Source: Cyanodermella asteris (Eukaryota; Ascomycota; Lecanoromycetes; Ostropales; Stictidaceae). From it: a stretch of DNA of 64,000 bases. A model generated the notes under the pieces. That model was not told the origin of the DNA. It worked only from the letters and a program-made list of their open reading frames with translations, and did no database searches. The DNA lies in NCBI GenBank assembly GCA_900618795.1, contig UYJD01000015.1, positions 193,034 to 257,033 on the forward strand. Direction: 5' to 3'. Shown in pieces: positions 33,914-43,119 of the stretch. Made by a program: the position numbers and the translations under genes. Every line of letters begins with the position of its first letter. Position 1 is the stretch's first letter.

Positions 33914-35857
33914 ATGTCCGGTTGGGATCCAGCTCCTGAAGAGGAGGACTCTTCAATCTTACAGAGTCACTCCGCTAACCTTCCAGAGTCAAAGTTCAAG
34001 CCGAACGATGCTGCGGCGAACGCAAAGATTCTCGAGGAGTCTGGATGGTCCAAGCATAAACCCACCCCCTACAACTATGCTTCCGCCACTGCTGGCACTG
34101 CCGAGGAACGTGATCAAGCCGCCCGCGAGGCTCAGCAAGCAGATTTAGCTTCTCTTCGTGCTGAGCAGGTCGACAATCCTGACGGCGACATTGTTGACGT
34201 TCCCATCTGGGCTCACACCGCCTCAAAGTATGAGTGGAAGGATGAGTATGGAGATGTTGCCCCCCGAGTTCCGGAGCTAGAAGCTCAGCTGTTCAATGAT
34301 CAGTACCTCCAACGTGCTGGCGAGAATTTTACCCAGATGCAGGCTGGCACGAGCCCGATCAATGCTACTGTCGAATCCGAAACTGAGGTCATGCCGATCC
34401 TGAGCTGGGAGAATGCTGGACTTCATCCTGTCATGCTTGAGAACGTCAAACTGTGCAAGTACGCAATGCCCACTGTTATTCAGGCATATTGCCTGCCAGC
34501 AATTCTGAGTAACCACGATGTGGTCGCGATATCCCAAACTGGTATGTTCTTTGATATCTTGTTGCGTTCGCTGCTGACAAAGTACTTAGGCTCGGGCAAA
34601 ACGGCCGCATATCTGGTTCCTATCCTGTCAAAGCTCATGGGCAAAGTCAAGAAACTGGCCGCACGCCGCCCTGCACCTGACGAGGATCCCTTTCTGAGTG
34701 GCAATGACTATCGCGGTGAGCCCTTGGTGCTGGTTGTTGTGCCTACGCGTGAGTTGGCCGTTCAGATTTTCGACGATGCCCGCCGCCTGTGCTACCGTTC
34801 AATGCTTCGCCCTTGCGTCGCGTATGGAGGAGGCCCGCGCCGCGACCAGCTCCGAGAACTCAAGCGGGGTTGTGATGTTCTGATCGGCACCCCTGGTCGG
34901 ATCATTGACTTCATGAATGACGGCGGTGTTCTGTCCATGAATCGCGTTCGTTACACAGTGTTGGATGAAGCCGATGAATTGATCAAGGAAGATTGGGCAG
35001 AGGACATCAAGACCATCTTGTCCGGTGGCGATGCTAACCAAGACGCCGATCATCGCTACATGATGTTTTCTGCTACATTTCCAGCGGCTGCACGTTCGAT
35101 GGTGAAGCAGCATTTGACTGATGATTACATCCGTCTTCGCGTCGGTCGCATTGGATCAACTCACCGCAATGTCGACCAGCAAGTGATCTGGTGCGAAGAG
35201 AACAAGAAGCAACAGTGTCTCTTTGACCTTCTCGTCTCACTACCTCCGGGCCGCACGATCATATTTGTGAACAACAAGCGCACAGCTGATTTTTTGGATG
35301 ATTTCCTTTTCAATAACGGTCTGCCAAGCACCTCAATTCATTCTGATCGCACCCAGAGAGAGCGTGAGGACTCCGTTCGCAGTTTCAGAAACGGAAAGAC
35401 CCCACTTCTTGTCGCCACTGACGTCTCTGCGCGTGGTTGGGATGTCTGGAACGTCATGCACGTCATAAACTATGATCTCCCCTTTGGCGACGGAGCAATC
35501 CAGGAATACGTCCATCGTACCGGTCGAACTGCTCGAATTGGCAACCGTGGCAAAGCGACATCTTTCTACAATGATCGCAACGAGGACATCCGCGATGAGT
35601 TGATCAAGATCCTGCTCGAGTCCCAACAGGCCTTGCCCGACTTTTTCGAGCCCTACCGTCCGGCCGATGGCGAATTGACATTCGACGACGATACCGATGA
35701 AGAGACCCCTGCAGATGGCGCTAGTGGTGGCGATGACTGGAACGTTGGAGGTACCACCGATGCGGCGCCTGCAAACGATGACTGGGCTCCCGCTGCAGCT
35801 CCTGCTGTTGAGTCTAGTGCCGGTCCTGGTACCATGAACATGGATGATCAGTGGTAA
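33914..35857 (+). CDS. DEAD-box ATP-dependent RNA helicase (Ded1/Vasa-like)
   Basis: Predicted 631-residue RNA helicase. Exons are 33914-34541 and 34590-35857. All core motifs are present: a Q-motif glutamine (PTVIQAYCLP), motif I SQTGSGKT, Ia PTRELA, Ib TPGR, II DEAD, III SAT, V ATDVSARGWD and VI HRTGRTAR. The N-terminus is rich in Trp/Asp/Pro repeats (MSGWDPAPEEED) and the acidic tail carries DDW repeats (GGDDWNVGG, NDDWAP), which may be protein-binding tags. The 48-bp intron splits motif I and is a multiple of three without a stop. Such helicases unwind RNA or remodel RNPs in translation or mRNA storage. The ATG at 33914 is chosen because upstream frame extension starts at a non-ATG codon and overlaps a likely 5' UTR intron. 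Confidence 0.93.
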   Translation: MSGWDPAPEEEDSSILQSHSANLPESKFKPNDAAANAKILEESGWSKHKPTPYNYASATAGTAEERDQAAREAQQADLASLRAEQVDNPDGDIVDVPIWAHTASKYEWKDEYGDVAPRVPELEAQLFNDQYLQRAGENFTQMQAGTSPINATVESETEVMPILSWENAGLHPVMLENVKLCKYAMPTVIQAYCLPAILSNHDVVAISQTGMFFDILLRSLLTKYLGSGKTAAYLVPILSKLMGKVKKLAARRPAPDEDPFLSGNDYRGEPLVLVVVPTRELAVQIFDDARRLCYRSMLRPCVAYGGGPRRDQLRELKRGCDVLIGTPGRIIDFMNDGGVLSMNRVRYTVLDEADELIKEDWAEDIKTILSGGDANQDADHRYMMFSATFPAAARSMVKQHLTDDYIRLRVGRIGSTHRNVDQQVIWCEENKKQQCLFDLLVSLPPGRTIIFVNNKRTADFLDDFLFNNGLPSTSIHSDRTQREREDSVRSFRNGKTPLLVATDVSARGWDVWNVMHVINYDLPFGDGAIQEYVHRTGRTARIGNRGKATSFYNDRNEDIRDELIKILLESQQALPDFFEPYRPADGELTFDDDTDEETPADGASGGDDWNVGGTTDAAPANDDWAPAAAPAVESSAGPGTMNMDDQW

Positions 35858-36182
35858 CTGTTGTTGAATGGACTGGCTCTGAAACTTGTGGTTTTGCGAG
35901 CCGGGTGGACTGTCTTGACTTGCACGATGTTGCACGTCTGTACTTCGGGCGGTAGGTGTCTCGGATTCCTGCGTTCAACTACCATTGCACAAAACAACTT
36001 ACATAGCCTTGATCCCATATTGAAAACCTTGTGCAAGGATACAGTTATGCGATAGCTTCAATCTAATTGCAAACTCTTTGTACAAGACTATGATTAATCC
36101 AGTGTGATTTCTGCGATACCAAATTTCCCTGCTCCTCACGCTTCGCCTCACGGTTCTCATTTCGAACCAGAGCATTGGCTGC
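35858..36182. other. Intergenic, convergent 3' flanks
   Basis: 325 bp between the helicase stop (plus) and the stop of the small minus-strand gene. Nothing else seen. Confidence 0.6.
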
Positions 36183-36512
36183 TTATTGAGCCGCCTCATC
36201 GGCGAGTCTCTGCTCCCGAAACGTTACATTCGAACCATTCTTTGACGATGTCACGACCGTTACGCCCCCATCCTTCAAGTGTTTGACTCCCTCATCTCCA
36301 CCACCCGATACCTGCTTCTCACCGTTGGCGGACGGCTTGTCGGGCAGCTCGTCGTCATCACTGAAACCATGCCAGCTTGGAGGATAAGCAGCTTCTTCAG
36401 CTTCCTCGGCATCTACACGCTCCGACCATATGCTGTAGATGTAGTCTGGTTCTCTAAGCAGTCCCCCAGAGGGCGAAAGCTTTTGTGGGATGATGTGTTC
36501 GGGCTTGAGCAT
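36183..36512 (-). CDS. Small acidic protein of unknown function, neighbour of the Cys-domain pair
   Basis: 109-residue single-exon frame with no recognised family. It contains PSWHGFSDDDELPDK after an acidic helix (DAEEAEEAAYP). The next gene on the same strand has KYPREWHDFSDDEETN in its N-terminal half, so the motif YPxxWHxFSDD(D/E)E is shared. This protein has no cysteine domain and lacks the long acidic tract, so it may be a truncated relative or a separate small partner. It lies 425 bp downstream of the stop of that gene, on the same strand. The ATG at 36512 is the only good start. A coding role is likely because the motif is shared with a convincing gene. Confidence 0.55.
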   Translation of the reverse strand: MLKPEHIIPQKLSPSGGLLREPDYIYSIWSERVDAEEAEEAAYPPSWHGFSDDDELPDKPSANGEKQVSGGGDEGVKHLKDGGVTVVTSSKNGSNVTFREQRLADEAAQ

Positions 36513-36937
36513 TTTGATGACTCTTGCTGAGGTATGGGGCGATGGGAGTGGTAGGAAGCAGTGCAGATGGGCAGATACAGGAGTCTTGTGAGAGATACGG
36601 GCAGATAGCGAAAACGGTTCATAGGTATTGAATGGTTCGTGAGAAATTTCTTTGTCTTTAAAATGTTTCTATGAAGTGTACGTGGCCGGTATTTGTTTTA
36701 CAACGACACCCATGTCTCTTATGATAGACAATACCAGCATGGTGGCCAGCAAGCAGGAGGCTTCTGTCTTCAGACCATAGATGTTGAGGACAAGTACCAG
36801 ATCATTGAGAAACTGCTCGACTGGGTGGCGATCGTGTGGTGAAGCCCGAATAAAATCGCAAAACATATGCTATTGACCCGATACCGGCAATCACTCTCGT
36901 TCTTCGGCCTGCACGCGTGAACTCAAGGCCAAACCAG
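36513..36937. other. Intergenic, nothing recognised
   Basis: About 425 bp between two minus-strand genes. Probably the promoter of the small gene and the 3' flank of the acidic gene. Confidence 0.5.
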
Positions 36938-38182
36938 TCAAGCCACCTCAGATACCATCAACGTGAGAAATCCACCAGCAGGCACGCAATAATCCGACGG
37001 ACTTGCCGCCAGCGGGACACCAATCGCGCGATGCCAAAGGGCCTCGCAACCCGCACAAACAGAAACGGTCCCACTGTCATTCTCCGAGCTCCAGACGCGA
37101 GATTCGGCTCTGCGAACGCATGCGTCCAGACATCCGTGTCGAACACCCGGCGGCTCGCTGGGGCCTTCTTTCGAGCGCATCAACTTGGTAAATGTGCTTG
37201 CAGGTACTCCTCTCGCGAGGTAGTCCTTTGGGAGCCTCATTCCGATCATGTTCTCCCAGGCGTCGTTGCAGTGGCGGCATAGCACGACGCGTTGATCGGC
37301 GTCGGCCTTGTCCGAGGCGATGAAGATAGCTCTCTGGACGCATCGACCTTTGCAAAGGGGCCGAAGCGCTACTGGTGCAGCCGGTTCGGCTTCGTCGGGC
37401 TGGGTTTCTCCGTGTTCTTCCTGATCGCTTTCTTCTTCGTCGCCGCTGTAGTCGCCCATCTCCTCGTCGTCGCTCTCCTCATCCTCTCGATTGTCTTGTT
37501 CCTCTTTGTCGGCCTCATGATTCTCTCTGTTGCGGTGTCCTGTGTCGCCGTTCTCTGCGTTGTCTTCCTTTCCTGCGCCTCCTTTTTCATCATCATCTTC
37601 TTCTTCTTCGTCGTCGTCTTCACCTTCTTCAACTGCATCGTTCTCATCTTCTTCGTCTTCATCTTTATCTCCCTCGTACCTTGGTTCTTGAATATCAATA
37701 TTCTCGCCCTCCCCTTCCTTTGTATCATGCTCCGCGTCCTGGGCTTCGTACGGCGGTATATATTGCTCATCCAGGGGATCGTAAAATCCGTCTTTCTGGG
37801 CTGGAGTAGCGTTCAGAAACTCCATGTTGGCGTCATCGCCCTCGTCCCAGAGTTGGCTTCCCTCGTCGTCGTAGTTCTCGGTGTCCTCTGAATCGTGCTC
37901 GTCTAAGCTGAGGTCGGAGTCTGGACTTATGGCATCGTCGAGCTTCCGTTTATGACTGTTTGTTTCCTCGTCGTCGCTGAAATCATGCCACTCTCGAGGA
38001 TATTTGGGCACAGGGGTACCGTCGTTATGGTTCGATCGTCTACGGCTTGTAGGCTGCGTCTCCGGGGCGGTATAATAGCTTGATGCCGGGGGACTGGATG
38101 AAGTCTTTGGTGGCGTGTGCGGTGGTACAAGTTGGTCGGAAGGCGAATGCCGCCTGGCAATCTTGGAGACGGGTCTAGGCAT
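36938..38182 (-). CDS. Acidic protein with a tandem CX3C/CX2C domain, unknown family (paralogue 1)
   Basis: 414-residue single-exon protein, start chosen at MPRPVSKIARRHS because the paralogue at 38381 begins MLIPFSKTAPRPP, which aligns. Upstream in-frame ATG at 38296 would add 38 residues. Residues 1-60 are Pro/Ser-rich and basic; a YPREWHDFSDDEE motif follows near 61-74; a very long Asp/Glu-rich tract runs over about 90-270. The C-terminal 138 residues contain two units: CKGRC...LCRHCNDAWENMIG at 277 onward and CLDAC...VCAGCEALWHRAIG at 351 onward. Each has CX3C, 20-21 residues, CX2C, X3, W, X3, IG, then VPA.(x).F. Four cysteines per unit suggest a zinc site. I recognise no family. It is transcribed the same way as its paralogue, 198 bp away. 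Confidence 0.75.
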   Translation of the reverse strand: MPRPVSKIARRHSPSDQLVPPHTPPKTSSSPPASSYYTAPETQPTSRRRSNHNDGTPVPKYPREWHDFSDDEETNSHKRKLDDAISPDSDLSLDEHDSEDTENYDDEGSQLWDEGDDANMEFLNATPAQKDGFYDPLDEQYIPPYEAQDAEHDTKEGEGENIDIQEPRYEGDKDEDEEDENDAVEEGEDDDEEEEDDDEKGGAGKEDNAENGDTGHRNRENHEADKEEQDNREDEESDDEEMGDYSGDEEESDQEEHGETQPDEAEPAAPVALRPLCKGRCVQRAIFIASDKADADQRVVLCRHCNDAWENMIGMRLPKDYLARGVPASTFTKLMRSKEGPSEPPGVRHGCLDACVRRAESRVWSSENDSGTVSVCAGCEALWHRAIGVPLAASPSDYCVPAGGFLTLMVSEVA

Positions 38183-38380
38183 GGTGCGGTGTGGTATGGT
38201 TCTAGCAGCGGATGTTTCTGGAGATAAATGCGAGCAGACAGAATGTTTCGAAACAACAAATTCGCAAGGCAGGAAAAGGGAAATTGGGAGGCTCATGCGA
38301 CTATGTATGATTTTGACGGTTACGTGTGCGTGAGGAGTGCTTGTCCCATAACGAACCCCGTGTTTTCTGAAAACCTAATG

Positions 38381-39010
38381 CTAGCGCAGTCTCGGCCTCT
38401 CCGGAATCCTCACCCTGGTAAACGTACCAGCAGGCACCATATGATAGTTTGCCGAATTTCCAGCAAGTGGCAGTCCGATAGCGCGGTACCAAATAACTTC
38501 GCAATCCGGACAAGGCACGATGCCCGGATCCCTGTTCTGATCGTTGACGAAAGCAGATCTAGCTCTACTGTAGCATCCGCCCATGCACCCGACTTGCAGC
38601 CCGAGGGCTTCGCCGGTGTTCACTCTTCTGGAGTCCATCAAAGTGGCAAATGTAACGGCTGGAACACCGTGATCCTTCCAGGCTTGTGTGAGTCGTTGAC
38701 CGATTTGTTTCTCCCAGGACCGGGTGCAAAATGAGCAGAGGACGAGGCGCTGATAGATTTCGGTGGACCACTGGATGATTACGTCGGCTTTTTGGAGGCA
38801 TTGGTCTCTGCAATGGGTCTCGAGGTTCATTTGTTCGCCGTAAGGTTTCTGGGCATCGCCAAAGGTACCCATCGCTTCTGCCGGCTGCGAGTGTGGGATG
38901 GCGTGGTAGCTCGGTGGCGGTGCATCGGATGGCAGCTTGGGCAGCGGACGCGGCGGTGTAGGTTTGTGTGAAGGAGGCCGCGGCGCGGTCTTGGAGAAAG
39001 GTATGAGCAT
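38381..39010 (-). CDS. Tandem CX3C/CX2C-domain protein, unknown family (paralogue 2)
   Basis: 209-residue single-exon protein. The ATG at 39010 aligns with the paralogue's start. The frame stays open to 39223 and upstream ATGs would add a hydrophobic N-terminal segment (SFTLLSWLLLGLGITFALF), so a membrane-anchored form cannot be excluded. Residues 1-60 are Pro-rich. Unit A begins at Cys67 (CRDQC, then LCSFCTRSWEKQIG and GVPAVTFATLM), and unit B at Cys142 (CMGGC, then PCPDCEVIWYRAIG and MVPAGTF). The acidic tract of paralogue 1 is absent. Unit A of both proteins share RL...GVPAxTF..LM and unit B of both share RAIGxPLA, so the internal duplication is older than the gene duplication. Role unknown; a zinc-binding protein or protein-interaction module is inference. 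Confidence 0.72.
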   Translation of the reverse strand: MLIPFSKTAPRPPSHKPTPPRPLPKLPSDAPPPSYHAIPHSQPAEAMGTFGDAQKPYGEQMNLETHCRDQCLQKADVIIQWSTEIYQRLVLCSFCTRSWEKQIGQRLTQAWKDHGVPAVTFATLMDSRRVNTGEALGLQVGCMGGCYSRARSAFVNDQNRDPGIVPCPDCEVIWYRAIGLPLAGNSANYHMVPAGTFTRVRIPERPRLR

Positions 39011-39408
39011 TGCGCGTGGGGATTGAATATTGGCAATGAACTTTTGAGGGTATGTCCAATTGTAAGCGGTTGAGAGGGCAGAAAGAGGACAAAGGTGCGC
39101 TTGAATGCTTGAGGGAACAAGGACCAGAAATAATGCAAAAGTGATGCCAAGGCCTAGCAGCAACCAAGAAAGTAGGGTAAATGACATTTGTGAAGATAGT
39201 GATCTGATCAAAATGATCAGCATCAGTACAGGAGTGATTCAAGCTTCCGGCTCACGGGAAAGACACAGGTGCTGATCCGTCCGACAAGGCGACTCAGTAT
39301 GTTGGCGCTGAGCTCGTACACAAAACAGCTTTTAGTGCATGTACAAGTCTTCAGTATCAGTTCCATACCATATGCTGTGCCAGATGCAGTATTACCATAG
39401 AGTCCACT
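39011..39408. other. Intergenic, or upstream part of paralogue 2
   Basis: Holds the promoter of paralogue 2; positions 39011-39223 could instead be an N-terminal extension of that gene, as the frame is open. The remainder is the 3' flank of SPO7. Confidence 0.5.
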
Positions 39409-40716
39409 TCAACTCCCTTCCTCTACTGCTGTCGTACCGTCCAAATCGCTCTCCCTCTTCACCAACGGCGGTGCTGCCAACGAGCTCCGTTTGCCCACCC
39501 CCCCTGTGCCAGCAGTCGACAGCCCACTGATGGAGTTTCTCGCACTGCGTCTCCTGCCATCAGGGCCAGCGATACTGCCAGTCCTGCCATGCGGCCCATG
39601 TCTAGACCCTGGCCTCTCATCAGCACCTGCAGCGCTGTTTCTGCTTGCATTCCTGCTGTGGCTTTCTCCCCTTCGTGACGAGACGGAAAGCCGCTTCGCA
39701 CTTTCGCTAGACACCCTGCTATGTGGACGCCTCTCCACATCAATCTGTTTGCGACCTTTCCACCCACGCCACCCTGTCCACCAGAGCCAGCCGCCTTCTT
39801 CGCGTGCGCGTTGTCGGTCAAGTGCTCGGAGCTTGCGCCGCAGCTGGGCACGCCGGTCGTTCTCCTTTTCCCAATATTCTGTCCGGTAATTTTCCCAGCT
39901 GTCGCGAAAGTCTGATGAAAATGGCTTGGGTAGGAGCTGCACTTTGATGAAATCGCCGCCTCGAGTCAGATCCTCTCCTTTGACGTAGTCCAGTCCGTCG
40001 CCGAGGTGAATACTGTGCCTGCTGGCATGATGCACATGCTGGCTTAGCCGAGCCTTTTCACTCGGTGCATAGCCCGGCTGCTCGATGTATCTGAAATCAG
40101 AGCCATCTCGACTTCCAAGTAGTTCTCGCCAGGGGAATAGGAACGCCAGATGGCCGATCATTTCTCTCCACCATGATCCTTTCAGAACGACGATTTTGAC
40201 GTTCATGGTCCGCAGACCACGGTTCGTGATTCCAACGAACCGCCGCGGCCATCGAACGCCTCGCTCCCACTGTCCTGTTCCCCATATCAGGATCCCCGTG
40301 ACCACACCTGCCATGAGCGCGACTTTCTCTGCTGTTTCAACGACCCAGTAAACCGATCCGCCGATCCCGGAGCCATCTTCACGAGGCGCGAGGAACAGGG
40401 CGTAAAAGAAGTAGGTCGTCCACAAACCAAGGAGAAAGATGAAAAAGGTGTTTTGTCGTCGACGATCTCGGAGCGTGAGATACTGGGATCGTAGCGACGC
40501 CTCGAGAATGAGCAGGTTCAAGTATATCTGAGGTGGCGCGGAGGGCAGTGTTGCCAATGGATCTTCGGGTATCGACTCGGAGTTCGTGTTGGAACCTTGC
40601 TTGGCTGGTGTTCCTGGTCGTGACAATTGAGCATTGAACAAGGTATGTGCGGCAGTGCCGACTGGGGCAGCGCCTTTCACGGCCTGGTCCAATTTATTGT
40701 TAGAGATACCCGACAT
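39409..40716 (-). CDS. SPO7: Spo7-like subunit of the Nem1-Spo7 lipin phosphatase
   Basis: 435-residue single-exon protein. The segment IYLNLLILEASLRSQYLTLR followed by DRRRQNTFFIFLLGLW is the Spo7 signature, with two membrane helices (about residues 95-112 and 125-150) that anchor the complex at the ER and nuclear envelope. Spo7 binds Nem1, and the complex dephosphorylates the lipin Pah1, which makes diacylglycerol from phosphatidate and so steers lipid between membranes and storage. The C-terminal 180 residues are Arg/Ser-rich and disordered, longer than in yeast. It is divergent from the alpha/beta hydrolase at 41301, sharing about 580 bp of promoter. Confidence 0.9.
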   Translation of the reverse strand: MSGISNNKLDQAVKGAAPVGTAAHTLFNAQLSRPGTPAKQGSNTNSESIPEDPLATLPSAPPQIYLNLLILEASLRSQYLTLRDRRRQNTFFIFLLGLWTTYFFYALFLAPREDGSGIGGSVYWVVETAEKVALMAGVVTGILIWGTGQWERGVRWPRRFVGITNRGLRTMNVKIVVLKGSWWREMIGHLAFLFPWRELLGSRDGSDFRYIEQPGYAPSEKARLSQHVHHASRHSIHLGDGLDYVKGEDLTRGGDFIKVQLLPKPFSSDFRDSWENYRTEYWEKENDRRAQLRRKLRALDRQRAREEGGWLWWTGWRGWKGRKQIDVERRPHSRVSSESAKRLSVSSRRGESHSRNASRNSAAGADERPGSRHGPHGRTGSIAGPDGRRRSARNSISGLSTAGTGGVGKRSSLAAPPLVKRESDLDGTTAVEEGS

Positions 40717-41300
40717 GGTCGGAATGGCGAGATGGCTTTTACCAAGGCCGTAACATTGTCGACTTTGACCAGGCAGCCAATCACTAGACCGTTTCCAGCG
40801 CGTTTGCGGATGAAACAGCTTTTGGTCGGATTACGGAGCTGCTCACAATGGCTGCCTGGGCTCAAATAGCAACGCTAAATGGCAAGAAATGGATGGCATT
40901 GAGCTGCTGGTCAGCACAATCGAATGTGGTTCGAGGCGTTACGTTGTCTCGTCCCTGCCAAGAGCTGACCGGCAAAACTTGCGGCCGAACTTGGCTTGCT
41001 TGTTTCTCGACCGGCCATTGGTGTGTATTCACTTAACTTTTGCCATTGTATCTGCATTGTATTGCTGTTTCGGCAATCTCAAAATCCATCCAGCCATCCC
41101 AATAATGACGCTGCCTTCGGACATAGAACGTCCACCGCAGCGAAAGCCCGTCGGCATTTGCATCCCTGTCCGCGATTCGTACCGACGCAGCAAGTCATTG
41201 TGTAATCACCCTTTCTGGTGGCGCCCAGTGTCCCTTTCCCTGTTGCCTGGGTCCGGGGTGAGTCGTTATAACCTGACGCTGGCCCTTCCGATGGCGAGGG
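40717..41300. other. Divergent promoter of SPO7 and the alpha/beta hydrolase
   Basis: 584 bp between two start codons. Short frames inside are not supported. No clear shared element picked out by eye. Confidence 0.55.
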
Positions 41301-43119
41301 ATGCGCATACCGTCGTCTTTTCTACAACAGGGGCCCTTTGAGCGCCTGGGACATCGCCTCGCCTCCTCCACCTTCACCATTAGCACTCCTGATTTGTCTA
41401 CGTATTCTAAAGACTCAATAATTCCTCGACCGCAATCGATTCCTCCGTCAACACGGCGCTTTCATAGCACAGACTCCGACTCGGTCGAAAATTGGGTGAC
41501 GAGCCCACGTTTGACTGCCCCCTCATCACCTCGCTTCAGATCCGCCAAAATGCCCGACGCGGAGCTTACGGCCGAGGAGCGGACGGAACAGAAGAACATG
41601 CTTGCGAGACAGCGCGAGAAGGACGAAGCCCGAAAGGGCGGTTGGTTCCCGCAGAGCTACACCGAGTCAATCTCGCAATGGGTACGACGGCCAAAAGCCG
41701 GTATGCTCCTGGTCGCGAGTCTGAAAGCTGACGTTTGTAATATAGTGGGCTAATGTCCCTGCAGCCAACGCCGAACACAAACTCATGACCTTCATTCCCT
41801 ACTTGAAACAGGCAGCGCCCACACAGACACAGACTGGCTCAGTGGCGGGAAAGCCGGGCTCAGAGGAGGGTAACTCGGAAGCCGTGGGAAGCGATTTGAC
41901 AAGGACGGCGAGTGCTACGGCAAACTCTAGTGACGACCCGTACGGACCGAGAGAATGGCGAAGCGAGTTGGTGCGTTTGAGTGGAAAGAACCGAGCGTTG
42001 AACGAGTTTTCGGTACAACACAGTGGCGAGGAGCCGGATCAGAACCTGGTCATGCTGCACGGCTATGGCGCTGGGCTTGGTTTCTTTTACCTCAACTTCG
42101 AAGGTCTGAGCAGAGCACCGGGCTGGAAAGTGTTCGCGCTCGACTTGTTGGGATACGGCCGTTCCAGCCGTCCGCCTTTCAAGGTAAAGGCCAAGATTGC
42201 GAAAGAGGAGGCAGTGCGCGAAGCTGAGGATTTTTTCATTGATGCGCTAGAAGAGTGGCGGATAAAGCGCAAGCTCGAAAGATTCACGCTCCTCGGACAC
42301 AGTCTCGGTGGCTACCTTGCCGTACAGTACGCTCTCAAATACCCTGGCCACATCAACAAGCTCATCCTCGCTTCTCCTGTCGGCATTCCCGAAGACCCTT
42401 ACGCCGAAGCCGAACCTCTTCCCGACGTTCCTGCTCCTGACAATGTCGAAACCGCTGCCGATGGAAACAACTTTCTGAATCAGGCCGATAAGAGAAAGAG
42501 CACCCCAACTACAACAAAGAAAGAGCGACCGTACCCTTGGTGGCTAACCAGGTTATGGGATGCAAATGTTTCACCTTTCAGCTTTGTACGTTGGAGCGGC
42601 CCCCTCGGTCCTCGTCTGACCTCAGGTTGGACAACACGACGATTCGGCCATCTTCCCCAGGAACAGACCACCGCACTGCACACTTACACATATACCCTCT
42701 TCAAGCAGCGCGGTTCCGGCGAGTACGCTCTAGCCTATATCCTTGCTCCTGGCGCTTTTGCTCGTTCGCCCTTGATCAAGCGGATAGCCAACTTGGGCCG
42801 ACAGACCATTGCCGACACTGGAAAGAAGGAGCTACCCTTCCCTGTCGTGCTCATGTACGGAGACAAAGACTGGATGGACTACAAGGGTGGCGTGCGAGCT
42901 GCTGAGCTTATTAACGAGGCCAAGGAGAAGGCGGTCGCGCAAGCTAAGAGCGAGGAAGAGAAGAAATTGGAGGTCGGCGGTGCGACGGTCAAGAAAATAC
43001 GTAATGCGGGGCATCATCTGTATCTCGAGGGATGGGAAGAGTTTAACGAGTTTATGAGGGGCGAGATGGAGCAGACGGCTACATTCGAGAGAGGAAAGGC
43101 AAAGCAAGCGGCATTATAG
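41301..43119 (+). CDS. Mitochondrial alpha/beta hydrolase, cardiolipin-deacylase (Cld1)-like
   Basis: Predicted 584-residue protein of the CGI-58/Cld1 group. Exons are 41301-41681 and 41746-43119; the 64-bp intron joins ISQW to WANVPAANAEHKL, which suits the family. The first 60 residues look like a mitochondrial presequence (SSFLQQGPFERLGHRLASST, and RRFHSTDSD near the end). The core has HGYGAGLGFFYLNFEGLS, the strand LDLLGYGRSS, the nucleophile elbow GHSLGG, a charge-relay Asp in MYGDKDWMD, and the active-site histidine in AGHHLYLEGW. The related Cld1 removes acyl chains from mitochondrial cardiolipin for remodelling. Oddity: the HX4D motif of this group reads HHLYLE, with Glu in place of Asp. 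A Lys/Glu-rich loop precedes the histidine. Confidence 0.9.

Noticed and set aside
37292-37891. Plus-strand 199-codon frame rich in Val/Leu/Phe
   Set aside because: It is the antisense of the Asp/Glu-rich tract of the acidic gene (GAA/GAC runs read as TTC/GTC), so its hydrophobic look is an artefact.
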